A DNA stretch of 18,109 nucleotides from an uncultured Collinsella sp. (GTDB lineage Bacteria; Actinomycetota; Coriobacteriia; Coriobacteriales; Coriobacteriaceae). Where the stretch lies: positions 1-18,109 of the forward strand of contig CAKTWK010000042.1 of the NCBI GenBank assembly GCA_934630735.1. Direction: 5' to 3'. Below, one piece after another: positions 6,672 through 13,645 of this stretch. The position numbers and the translations under genes are program-made. Position 1 is the first letter of the stretch. Each line of letters opens with the position of its first letter. The notes beneath the pieces were generated by a model. The model saw only the letters and a list, made by a program, of their open reading frames with translations, did not search any database and had not been told where the DNA came from.

Positions 6672-7682
6672 GTGGCAACGATGGACAAGAAAAATGTCTC
6701 AATGAACGATGTGGCAGTTGCCGCGGGCGTTTCTCTCAAGACGGTGTCGCGCGTGATCAACGAGCCCGATAGCGTGCGCGAGTCGACGCGTGATAGGGTC
6801 CATGCTGCCATGGAGGCGCTCGGGTTTCGAACCAACTTTGCCGCGCGTTCACTCAAGTTGGGCCGTTACGGGTGCATTGGCGTCGTGCTGTTTCACTTGT
6901 CAGGCGGTGCCGTGGATATGATTGACGGCATCGCCGATGCCGCCGAAGAACGTGGCTTTGCGCTTACGATGATCAAAAAGCGGGCGGGGGAGAAGATGAC
7001 CCTTGCCGAAGCAGCGCGTAGGATGTCGCAGCTTCCCGTCGACGGCATGATTTTCAACCTGCGCCAGATGGTCGATGACTTTGAAACCTTTGAGGCGCCG
7101 AAAGACCTCAAGACGGTGATTATCACACCAATGGAACATCCTACCTGCTCCACCGTCAGTGACGATCAAGAGGGCGGCGCGCATATGGCGTGCGAGTACT
7201 TTTTGGACCACGGTCACAAGAACGTGTACTTCGTTTCTGGTAAAAAAGAGTCGCTGTCGAGCCAGTGCCGTATGAAAGGTTGGCGTGCGGCACTCGAGAC
7301 GCGTGGCATTGAGCCGCCCGAGCCTCTGCAAGGCGATTGGAATGCGGATAGTGGCTATGCCGCGGGCCTTGTGCTTGCCGATAAACCCGATTGCACGGCG
7401 GTCCTCGCTGCTAACGACAGCATGGCAAACGGCGTGATGATGGCTCTACGTGACAAAGGGCTCAGTGTGCCCGACGACGTGTCCGTGATCGGCTTCGACG
7501 ATGAGCTCTACAAGACGATCCCCAACTCGATTCTGACGTCAGTGAAGTTTCGCCATCGCGAGCTGGGCATCCGTGCGCTTAACGAGGTCGTCGCAGGTCT
7601 GGGAGCCCCGAGCTCCAGAAGCCGTACGCTCGTCTCGGGCGTGCTGGTCGAGCGTTCCAGCGTAAAGGACCTGCGAGCGTAG
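6672..7682 (+). CDS. LacI-family regulator 1
   Basis: A 336-residue LacI-type repressor. The helix-turn-helix is at 11-30 (MNDVAVAAGVSLKTVSRVIN), with the hinge around GFRTNFAARSLKLG, then a periplasmic-binding-like effector domain with GDWNADSGYAAG, ANDSMANG and DVSVIGFDDE. I chose GTG 6672 because GGAGAAG (6663-6669) is correctly spaced from it. The ATG at 6681 is in frame but too far from that site, and an earlier in-frame ATG at 6603 would add residues outside the family. It is divergent from lacE1-lacG1 and clearly paralogous to LacI-2 in the effector domain. Its inducer is unknown, though a phosphorylated or free galactoside is plausible. Confidence 0.88.
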   Translation: MATMDKKNVSMNDVAVAAGVSLKTVSRVINEPDSVRESTRDRVHAAMEALGFRTNFAARSLKLGRYGCIGVVLFHLSGGAVDMIDGIADAAEERGFALTMIKKRAGEKMTLAEAARRMSQLPVDGMIFNLRQMVDDFETFEAPKDLKTVIITPMEHPTCSTVSDDQEGGAHMACEYFLDHGHKNVYFVSGKKESLSSQCRMKGWRAALETRGIEPPEPLQGDWNADSGYAAGLVLADKPDCTAVLAANDSMANGVMMALRDKGLSVPDDVSVIGFDDELYKTIPNSILTSVKFRHRELGIRALNEVVAGLGAPSSRSRTLVSGVLVERSSVKDLRA

Positions 7683-7699
7683 ACGTGCTCGGCTCGTTC

Positions 7700-7915
7700 A
7701 TCTCAATCTGTAACAGTTAGGGCCGAAATATTCGGCTAGATGTTACAGATCGAGATTTTTGGCCCGGCCTATTCTGTTTGTCTTGATCTGTAACAGGTAG
7801 ACGGTCAAAAGCGGGCTACGTGTTACAGATTTAGATTTTCGGCTTGGCCTGTGCGTTCATCTCGATTTGTAACAGCTAGGAACGAAAAACTCGGTCAGAT
7901 GTTACAGATCGAGAC
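7700..7915. repeat. Array 2: three copies of the 57-bp palindromic repeat
   Basis: Copies lie at 7700-7756, 7780-7836 and 7859-7915, with starts 80 and 79 bp apart. They share the CTGTAACA/TGTTACAG arms and length of array 1; the arms of the middle and last copies carry a few mismatches. The gaps of about 23 bp also resemble each other, with a GGCCT or GGGCC core and GTTTGTC or GTTCATC just before the next copy. The array lies in the 352-bp gap between the convergent LacI-1 and lacG2 genes and is otherwise non-coding. Confidence 0.85.
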
Positions 7916-7937
7916 AAACGTGCGACACGGCCCGCCC

Positions 7938-7981
7938 AAAAAGGCCGGGGGCGGCGCGCTGTGTGACGTGCCGCCCCCGGC
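7938..7981 (-). terminator. Rho-independent terminator of lacG2
   Basis: A perfect 12-bp stem GCCGGGGGCGGC/GCCGCCCCCGGC (7944-7955, 7970-7981) is followed on the minus strand by U5 from A7938-A7942. The array 2 repeats end 22 bp beyond it, the same offset (within 1 bp) as at lacG1. Confidence 0.88.
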
Positions 7982-8034
7982 TGAGAAATGGGGACAGGTT
8001 ATGTGAGCGGGGCAATTCCACTGGTCGCGAGCCG

Positions 8035-9474
8035 CTAGTCCAGACGACGGGTCTGCGCCACGTGCTTGTACCAGTAGGCGCTTGCCTTGGGCGTGCGCTT
8101 CTGGGTTTCAAAGTCAACGTAGAAGAAGCCGTAACGCTTGTTATAGCCATTTGTCCAGGAGAACTGGTCCTGCAGGCTCCACAGGAAGTAGCCGCCCACG
8201 TTGACGCCCACCTCCATAGCCTTGAGCAGCCAACGCAGGTGCTGCTCGATGTAGTCGATGCGCGGCTGGTCGTCCACAAAACCGTCCTTGTAGGGGTCCT
8301 TGTAGCCCATGCCGTTCTCGGTGATGAAGATCTGCTTGTAGTTGGGGTAGCGCTGCTTAATGTAGACGAGCAGATCGAACAGACCCTCGGGATAGATGAT
8401 CCAGTCCCAGTCGGTGGTGGGGATGCCGGGCTTGTTCACATGCTCGCCAATGCCCTTGACGCGCCAGCGACCGGTGCCCTTCTCGCCCGTACCGTTGTGG
8501 TGCAGGTCGTTCTCGCCATCGTAAGCCTTCAAAAAACGGCACTGGTAGTTGTTAACGCCCAGGTAGTCGTTGTAGAGCGCTGCTTCGCGCATAATCTTGA
8601 GGTCCTCGTCCAGGATCTCGATGGTGCCGCCCGAGATGGCGGCCAGGCGGTTGGCGCACTCGAGGGTGTCGGGGGCATAGTCGCCGCGGAAGGTGGCGTC
8701 GAGCAAAAACTGGTTCTGCAGCACGTGCTCGTTGTTGGCGGCCTTGATGTCGGCGGGGTCGTTCTCGTTAAGCGGGTACTTGAACTCCAGCGACTGGATG
8801 ACGCCGATCTTGCCCTTGAAGCCGCCGTTATGGAAGGCCAGTACTGCCTTGGCGTGGGCGAGCATCATGTTGTGCTCGCACTGGAAAGCCTCGGCCAGAT
8901 GCGCCTTGACGCCGCCGGGGAAGGTGCCCTCGATGTAGGTGTTGGAGGCGTCGGCCCAGATCTCGTTAAAGGTGAACCAGTAGGTCACCTGGTCGGCGTA
9001 CTCCTTAAAGCAAAAGGTGGCAAAGTCCACAAAGGCGTCGATGGTCTCGCGGTTGAGGAAGTCGCCCTTCTCAAAGAGGGGAAGCGGCGTGTCAAAGTGA
9101 TGCAGCGTGACAAACGGCTCAACGTGGTGCTTGTGGCACTCGGCAAAGAGGTCGTGGTAGAACTGCACACCCTCGGCGTTGATCTCGCCGGTGCCGTTGG
9201 GGAAGATGCGGCTCCAGGCAATGGAGAGGCGGATGCCGTTGATGCCGAACTCCTCGCACAGCTCCAGATCGACGGGGTACTGGTTGTAGAAGTCGGAAGC
9301 GGGATCGGGGGAGAAACGGCCCTGGGCCTCCAGGAAGTCGTCCCAGGCAACCTTGCCCTTACCGTGAGTGCGGGTCTCGCCCTCTACCTGGTAGGCAGCA
9401 GTGGCGCCGCCAAAGACAAAGTCCTCTGGAAACTGCGCAGGCGGGTTGGTGACGCTAGCAGGATTAACGGACAT
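8035..9474 (-). CDS. lacG: 6-phospho-beta-galactosidase, GH1 (copy 2)
   Basis: A 479-residue paralogue of the enzyme at 3119. The acid/base is Glu171 (TFNEI), the nucleophile Glu386 (ITENG), and the phosphate-site residues Ser439, Lys446 and Tyr448 sit with galactosidase-marking Trp440 in SWTNGYNKRY. It keeps the LHHFD loop of lactococcal LacG, where copy 1 has LDHFD. The aglycone-side loop after the acid/base (NEIWADASNTYIEGTFPGG) differs from both copy 1 and LacG. The N-terminus has about seven extra residues, and the ATG has only a weak GGAT site, so the exact start is less sure and translation may depend on the upstream lacE2 transcript. A 66-bp gap with a stem-loop separates it from lacE2. 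Confidence 0.92.
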   Translation of the reverse strand: MSVNPASVTNPPAQFPEDFVFGGATAAYQVEGETRTHGKGKVAWDDFLEAQGRFSPDPASDFYNQYPVDLELCEEFGINGIRLSIAWSRIFPNGTGEINAEGVQFYHDLFAECHKHHVEPFVTLHHFDTPLPLFEKGDFLNRETIDAFVDFATFCFKEYADQVTYWFTFNEIWADASNTYIEGTFPGGVKAHLAEAFQCEHNMMLAHAKAVLAFHNGGFKGKIGVIQSLEFKYPLNENDPADIKAANNEHVLQNQFLLDATFRGDYAPDTLECANRLAAISGGTIEILDEDLKIMREAALYNDYLGVNNYQCRFLKAYDGENDLHHNGTGEKGTGRWRVKGIGEHVNKPGIPTTDWDWIIYPEGLFDLLVYIKQRYPNYKQIFITENGMGYKDPYKDGFVDDQPRIDYIEQHLRWLLKAMEVGVNVGGYFLWSLQDQFSWTNGYNKRYGFFYVDFETQKRTPKASAYWYKHVAQTRRLD

Positions 9475-9498
9475 TATGATCCAATCGTCTAAATCGAA

Positions 9499-9530
9499 GG
9501 GCCAGCCGGTCTTGGATAGTCGGCTGGCCC
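9499..9530 (-). other. Intercistronic stem-loop between lacE2 and lacG2
   Basis: GGGCCAGCCG/CGGCTGGCCC is a perfect 10-bp stem with a 12-nt loop, 10 bp after the lacE2 stop. No clear U run follows on the minus strand. It occupies the same place as the stem-loop in unit 1 but has a different sequence. Confidence 0.62.
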
Positions 9531-9540
9531 TAAGCGTTAC

Positions 9541-11316
9541 TTACTTCGACAGTTGCTCGCTCACGAAGGTGAGAGACTTGTCGCCGTTCTGGGAGAGCTC
9601 GATGTACTGCTTACCGCGGCAGGCGACGCACTTGTTGCCCACACGCTCGCAGTCTTTCTGCAGGTCGGCCAGGTAGCTGGCGGCCTGCGGGGCCAGGACG
9701 ACCAGGTCAAAGTCGGGGAGCATGTCGACGTGGTTGCCATATGCCTCGGCAGCGGTTTCGAGGTTAATGCCGCGATCCTTGGCGGCCTTGGCCAGCGCGT
9801 TGGCGAGCAGGCCCGAGGTGCCGCCGCCCTGGCAGAGCACGAGCACGCGCTTGCCGTTGAGGTCGCTGGCGGTCGTAGCCTCGGCAGCGGGTGCTGTGGA
9901 AGCGGCGGGGGCGTCGGCCTTCACGGCCTCGGCTGCGGCGCCGGCGGCAACGCTCTTGGCATCGGCCTTGCCCTGGAAGGCGTCGTTGAGCTTGGCGGCC
10001 TTCTCGGCGTTCTTGGCGGCGAGCTCCTCTTGGGAGATCTCGGCCTCCTCGGCGCACTTCTGGGCGTCATAGGCACGGAAGAACGGATAGTACAGGACAA
10101 AGTCGACGACCAAGATGAGGGCGAGCATCACAAAGGCGAGCGGCTGGAAGCCCAAGCCCATGATGGTGCTGATGGGGCCGGGAACGGTCCAAGGCAGGGT
10201 GTACATAAAGCCGTTCATGCCCAAGAAGTCGATAAAGATTTTGAGGATCCAGATGTTGGCGATCGGAGCAAAGACAAACGGGACAAAGAAGACGGGGTTG
10301 AGCACGATGGGTGCGGCGAACAGCAGCGGCTCGTTGACGGCAAAGCACACGGGGACGATGGCTGCCTTACCGACGGCACGCATCTCCTGGGATTTGGCCA
10401 GGAAGCAGAACATAAAGACCAGGACGAGCGTGGCGCCGGTGCCGCCCATGCAGACGACGAAGTACTGGGCACCCTGGGTCAGGACAGCGGAAGCGTGCTG
10501 ACCAGCCTGGAACGCAGCTAGGTTGTCGGTCATGTTGGCAACGAGGGCGGCGGCGATGGCGGGCTCGACGATCGAGGGGCCGTGGACGCCGACGAACCAG
10601 AACAGGCTCATAGCGCCGTAGATCACAGCGAGGCCGATGTAGCCGTCGGCAGCGGTGAACAGGGGCTGGAACACTTGGATGACGCCCTGGGCAAAGCAGA
10701 AGCCAAAGGCAGCGCGGAAGACGATGTCAAAGACCCAAAAGACGGTGATGCAGACGGAGAAGGGGATGATGTCCTTAAAGGTCTGCGAGATGTTGGGCGG
10801 AACCTGCTCGGGCATCTTGACGGTGATGTTGCGCTTAATGAAGAACTTGTAGATGATGCCGGTCACAAACGCAGCGATGAAGGCGGTCAGCAGGCCCTTG
10901 GAACCAAGGTAGGTGGTGTTGAAGCCGCTGGCGGCATCCGTGGCGATGGTGTCGCTCGAAAGGAGCAGGAAGCCGATGATGGCCGCGCACATGCACGAGA
11001 TGAAGTTGATCTGGTTGTTCTTGGGCAGATCGCGGTTCTGGGCGTCGGCGAAGTGCTTGGCAGTGGTGGCGGCGCAGGCGATGGCCAGGATACCCATGGA
11101 GTAGTTGTAGCACTTCCACAGGGCGTTGTTGATGTCATCGGGCCAGTAGAAACCCCAGATGTTGGGGACCGAGGCTACCAGACAGAAGATGGACGAGAAG
11201 ATGATGATGGGGATGACGGAGATAAAGCCGTCGCGGATCGCCTTGAGGTACTTGTTGCGGGCGATCGCGTTGAAAAAGGGCTGGCCCTTTTCGATGATGG
11301 CGATGAGTTGCTCCAT
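9541..11316 (-). CDS. lacE: PTS lactose-type EIICB permease (copy 2)
   Basis: A 591-residue membrane permease with the same architecture as copy 1: EIIC to about residue 415 with GVHGPSIV (His245) and NEPLLFA (Glu329), an Ala-rich charged linker to about 488, and EIIB with Cys495 in LCQGGGTSGLLANAL. This last motif is closer to the classical lactose EIIB (CAGGGTSGLLANAL) than that of copy 1, so this may be the main lactose carrier and copy 1 a variant. AGGAG precedes the ATG. It is followed by lacG2 and divergent from LacI-2. The substrate is inferred from the partner hydrolase and the family, not proven. Confidence 0.93.
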   Translation of the reverse strand: MEQLIAIIEKGQPFFNAIARNKYLKAIRDGFISVIPIIIFSSIFCLVASVPNIWGFYWPDDINNALWKCYNYSMGILAIACAATTAKHFADAQNRDLPKNNQINFISCMCAAIIGFLLLSSDTIATDAASGFNTTYLGSKGLLTAFIAAFVTGIIYKFFIKRNITVKMPEQVPPNISQTFKDIIPFSVCITVFWVFDIVFRAAFGFCFAQGVIQVFQPLFTAADGYIGLAVIYGAMSLFWFVGVHGPSIVEPAIAAALVANMTDNLAAFQAGQHASAVLTQGAQYFVVCMGGTGATLVLVFMFCFLAKSQEMRAVGKAAIVPVCFAVNEPLLFAAPIVLNPVFFVPFVFAPIANIWILKIFIDFLGMNGFMYTLPWTVPGPISTIMGLGFQPLAFVMLALILVVDFVLYYPFFRAYDAQKCAEEAEISQEELAAKNAEKAAKLNDAFQGKADAKSVAAGAAAEAVKADAPAASTAPAAEATTASDLNGKRVLVLCQGGGTSGLLANALAKAAKDRGINLETAAEAYGNHVDMLPDFDLVVLAPQAASYLADLQKDCERVGNKCVACRGKQYIELSQNGDKSLTFVSEQLSK

Positions 11317-11374
11317 ACAATGCTCCTAAGAGTCGGTGGGTTAGCAACGATGGTAGCTCTTGGCGTTCGGTTGC

Positions 11375-11398
11375 CAAAATGTTGACGTTGCCATTTTG
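11375..11398. promoter_or_regulatory. LacI-2 operator O1, proximal to lacE2
   Basis: CAAAATG-N10-CATTTTG has perfect 7-bp arms around a central CG (11386-11387). The core AATGTT-GACGTTGCCATT matches 17 of 18 bases of the reverse complement of O2. It lies about 60 bp before the lacE2 start. Confidence 0.7.
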
Positions 11399-11497
11399 CG
11401 ACACAAAAAAAGACGCGAACCGGTGGTTCCTGTGCCTGCGAACCATCGATTCCTTACGCGTGAACGTTTGAGCCGCCCGGTGGCCCTGTGTTTGCGC

Positions 11498-11515
11498 AAT
11501 GGCAACGTTAACATT
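11498..11515. promoter_or_regulatory. LacI-2 operator O2
   Basis: AATGGCAACGTTAACATT is a quasi-palindrome around CG at 11506-11507, exactly 120 bp from the centre of O1 and in the opposite orientation. A central CpG with A/T flanks is the general pattern of LacI-family operators. Confidence 0.65.
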
Positions 11516-11600
11516 TGGACGACAAAAGCCGTCCGGGGAAGCGGGATTGTCGGTGAACGGTAGGTTTTGGGTGGTAAGCGTATTGCGGGGAGGCGTTGGA

Positions 11601-11606
11601 TATACT
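11601..11606 (+). promoter_or_regulatory. Possible -10 box of LacI-2 gene
   Basis: TATACT is a good -10 match about 65 bp before the coding start. No strong -35 is visible at 16-18 bp. A start near 11613 would put O3 inside the leader. Confidence 0.4.
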
Positions 11607-11640
11607 TGGAGGCGTTCATTTTGTCTGTTGGGATGTCCGC

Positions 11641-11658
11641 GATGGCATCGTTGACATA
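11641..11658. promoter_or_regulatory. LacI-2 operator O3, probable autoregulatory site
   Basis: GATGGCATCGTTGACATA matches O2 at 14 of 18 positions, with its CG centred at 11649-11650, 143 bp from O2. It ends 13 bp before the LacI-2 start codon, where bound repressor could block transcription. Confidence 0.5.
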
Positions 11659-11671
11659 GAAAGATCGACCT

Positions 11672-12676
11672 ATGGCCGCTGTTAAAAAATCGGTTTCCGT
11701 TAAGGACGTGGCGCGTCTCGCGGGCGTCTCGGAGCAGACGGTCTCGCGCACCGTGCACGATTCGCCCAGCGTGCGTCCCGAGACCAAGGAGCGCGTGCGT
11801 GCCGCCATGCGCGAGCTGGGGTATCGTCCAAACTTTGCCGGCCGTTCGCTGCGTCGCGGCAAGTTTAAGACCGTCGGCGTCGCCATGTTCAACATTACCG
11901 GCACCGGCAACCTCGACCGTATGGAGGGCTTTACCGCTGCGGCCGACAAACACGGCTATGCCATCACTCTCACTAAAGTAGACGGGCATCCGTATACCCT
12001 CGAGAGTGCATCGTCGCGCATGAGCGCGCTGCCGGTGGATGGCATGGTTGTGATCATGAATCGCATGCCGGCGGACTTTGGCTCCTTCGAGCCACTGCCC
12101 GGTATGCAGACGGTGCTCGTTACTATGCTGGAGCACCCGCTGTGCTCGACGGTTGATAACGATCAGTTCGATTGCTCGCGCCAGGTGGTCGAGTACTTGT
12201 TGGAGCAGGGGCACAAGACCGTGCACTTTATCTCATGCCCCGAGCGCTCGCTTTCGGGCATGCAGCGCGAGGAGGGCTGGCGCGAGACATTGCGTGCGCA
12301 TGGTATTGAGCCGCCGCGACTCGTCCGTGGCGATTGGACGGCACAGAGCGGATATGCCGCCGGTCAGGCTCTGGCGGACGATCCGACCTGTACGGCCATT
12401 TATGCTTCCAACGACGCCATGGCCTACGGCTGCATTCGCGGGCTCGAATCGCGCGGAAAGCGCGTGCCCGAGGACGTGAGCGTGGCGGGTGTTGATGACA
12501 GCCTGGGCGACATCGTGCCCGACCGTCGCCTGACCACGGTGCGCTTTGACAACAAGCGCGTCGGCATGTGGGCTGTCGACAAGATTGCCGGCGCCGAGGG
12601 GGTTGCGTCTGGCGTGGAGCACATGCTGATCCCCGGCATGCTCGTAGAGGGTGATACGGTGCGCGATGTACGCTAG
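11672..12676 (+). CDS. LacI-family regulator 2
   Basis: A 334-residue LacI-type repressor. The helix-turn-helix is at 10-29 (VKDVARLAGVSEQTVSRTVH), with the hinge YRPNFAGRSLRRG, then the sugar-sensing domain. It shares GIEPP, GDWTAQSGYAAG, ANDxMAxG-like (SNDAMAYG) and DVSVAGVDD with LacI-1, showing that the two are paralogues, but the recognition helices differ (SLKTVSRV versus SEQTVSRT). The ATG has only a weak AAAGA-type site, and no better start is visible. It is divergent from lacE2-lacG2 with three related operators between, so control of that operon and of itself is the simplest reading. The inducer is unknown. Confidence 0.9.
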   Translation: MAAVKKSVSVKDVARLAGVSEQTVSRTVHDSPSVRPETKERVRAAMRELGYRPNFAGRSLRRGKFKTVGVAMFNITGTGNLDRMEGFTAAADKHGYAITLTKVDGHPYTLESASSRMSALPVDGMVVIMNRMPADFGSFEPLPGMQTVLVTMLEHPLCSTVDNDQFDCSRQVVEYLLEQGHKTVHFISCPERSLSGMQREEGWRETLRAHGIEPPRLVRGDWTAQSGYAAGQALADDPTCTAIYASNDAMAYGCIRGLESRGKRVPEDVSVAGVDDSLGDIVPDRRLTTVRFDNKRVGMWAVDKIAGAEGVASGVEHMLIPGMLVEGDTVRDVR

Positions 12677-12707
12677 GGTGTGGACCTGTTTGGGTTGCCA
12701 CTAATTG

Positions 12708-12723
12708 TGTTCGATATTGTTCG
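12708..12723 (+). promoter_or_regulatory. Phased TGTTCG boxes upstream of lacF (distal)
   Basis: TGTTCG-ATAT-TGTTCG is a perfect direct repeat with 10-bp period, like those at the DeoR gene and lacA. Probably a DeoR/LacR site. Confidence 0.5.
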
Positions 12724-12788
12724 CATTGGTTTAAAAACCGTTCACGGGCGAAAATCGACCGTTCATAGCTCGAAATTGCGTTTTGCAT

Positions 12789-12804
12789 TGTTCTGTTTTG
12801 TTTG
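12789..12804 (+). promoter_or_regulatory. Phased TGTTC boxes upstream of lacF (proximal)
   Basis: TGTTCT-GTTT-TGTTTG has a 10-bp period. With its flanks it matches the operator at the DeoR promoter as TTGTTC-N5-TGTTTGAATG. The lacF -10/-35 could not be placed confidently. Confidence 0.5.
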
Positions 12805-12890
12805 AATGTTAATGTTTCTGTCATACACAACGCAGCGCGTATGCCCGGACGCGATGCTCTCCATTGGTTCATATGTGAAAGGAACGCAAT

Positions 12891-13229
12891 ATGGCAACCA
12901 AAGAAGAAATCTCGATGGTTGGATTCGAGATCGTCGCATACGCGGGTGACGCCCAGACTGATCTGCTTGCAGCGCTCGATGCTGCTCGCGAGGGTGATTT
13001 TGAGAAGGCCGAACAGCTGCACAAGGATGCGAGCGATGCACTCATTGGCGCCCACGACACGCAGACCAAGCTGCTTTCGCAGGAGGCCGGCGGCGGCGAG
13101 ATGGAGATGACCTTCATCATGGCCCACGCTCAGGACACCCTCATGACCACCATGATCTTGGAGAAGCAGACCCGCTTTACCATCGATGCCTACAAGCGCA
13201 TCGCTGAGCTCGAGGCCAAGCTCGCCTAA
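12891..13229 (+). CDS. lacF: PTS lactose-specific EIIA
   Basis: A 112-residue cytoplasmic phosphocarrier that takes phosphate from HPr and passes it to EIIB. All-helical Lac/Chb EIIA: His79 in FIMAHAQDTLMTTM is the phosphorylated residue, and Asp82 corresponds to the Mg-binding aspartate at the trimer axis. The N-terminal VGFEIVAYAGDAQTDLLAAL helix is also typical. AAAGGA precedes the ATG. It is a single-gene unit with its own terminator, so its level is set independently of either permease. It is the only EIIA in the window and therefore probably serves both EIICB proteins. Confidence 0.95.
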   Translation: MATKEEISMVGFEIVAYAGDAQTDLLAALDAAREGDFEKAEQLHKDASDALIGAHDTQTKLLSQEAGGGEMEMTFIMAHAQDTLMTTMILEKQTRFTIDAYKRIAELEAKLA

Positions 13230-13256
13230 CGAACCCTCACAACCTCGTCCCCTTCC

Positions 13257-13289
13257 AAAAACCCTGCCGCTATCCGCGGCAGGGTTTTT
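13257..13289. terminator. Terminator of lacF (symmetric)
   Basis: ACCCTGCCGC/GCGGCAGGGT is a perfect 10-bp stem with loop TATCC. It is flanked by A4 and T4, so it could work on both strands. Confidence 0.9.
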
Positions 13290-13394
13290 CTGTATCCCAC
13301 CTATCTAGGTTGCGGCGAAATAGGGGCCGACAGCCCCAAATGACCCGCTTTTCCCGTCCCCGGAGGATCGGTTGGCAGCGCTCGCCACGAAACT

Positions 13395-13532
13395 GGCTCA
13401 TCTACTACGTTTAACCCGATACCCTCGAACACACCCGCGTTTCATGAAAAATCGCAGGACTTCTACCTGCGGTTTTGTTTTTTCGCTTTGTGGCATGGTC
13501 GGGGATGGGCGGTTAAACGTAGTAGATGGGCC
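13395..13532. repeat. 138-bp element bounded by 22-bp inverted repeats
   Basis: Arms at 13395-13416 and 13511-13532 are inverted copies matching at 21 of 22 positions, with an 18-bp perfect core CATCTACTACGTTTAACC. Between them is a terminator-like hairpin (13446-13478). There is no plausible gene and no obvious target-site duplication. It could be a small mobile (MITE-like) element or a structured RNA. The rest of the 416-bp gap 13230-13645 also holds a small GGGGC/GCCCC hairpin at 13323-13337 and nothing else I can name. Confidence 0.65.
13446..13478 (+). terminator. Terminator-like hairpin inside the inverted-repeat element
   Basis: CGCAGG and CCTGCG pair around a 7-nt loop and are followed by GTTTTGTTTTTT. 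It has the form of a good plus-strand terminator but follows no recognised gene, so a short transcript from 13290 onward is possible. Confidence 0.6.
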
Positions 13533-13601
13533 CATTTCATGGCGGGCGGATCATGCAGCAGCTTGTTGCGCCTCCTGCCGTTCGGTTTTTCGATGGGTGG
13601 G

Positions 13602-13607
13602 TATACT
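13602..13607 (+). promoter_or_regulatory. Possible -10 box of the membrane-protein gene
   Basis: TATACT lies 39 bp before the start codon. The -35 region is poor. Confidence 0.4.
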
Positions 13608-13645
13608 TCCATCCGCAATACAGGCCGGAATGAGGAGGTATCCAA

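Noticed and set aside
6672..6690. Possible third LacI-type operator overlapping the LacI-1 start
   Set aside because: TGGCAACG resembles one half of the unit 2 operator, but the rest aligns poorly and it may simply be coding sequence.
7700..7915. CRISPR array
   Set aside because: The repeats are 57-bp palindromes with imperfect identity, only 2-3 copies each, and the short gaps resemble one another instead of being unique. No cas genes are near.
7963..9492. 509-residue open frame on the plus strand opposite lacG2
   Set aside because: It is the shadow of lacG2; a similar shadow lies opposite lacG1. Composition is Val/Gly/Leu-biased and no family is recognisable.
9553..11385. Plus-strand open frames opposite lacE2 (9553-10521 and 10582-11385)
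   Set aside because: Antisense frames of a strongly supported permease gene, with no start signals and no domain.
11417..11429. Small palindrome GAACC-N3-GGTTC in the lacE2-LacI-2 gap
   Set aside because: Short and found once, with no relation to the other operators; not enough to call a site.
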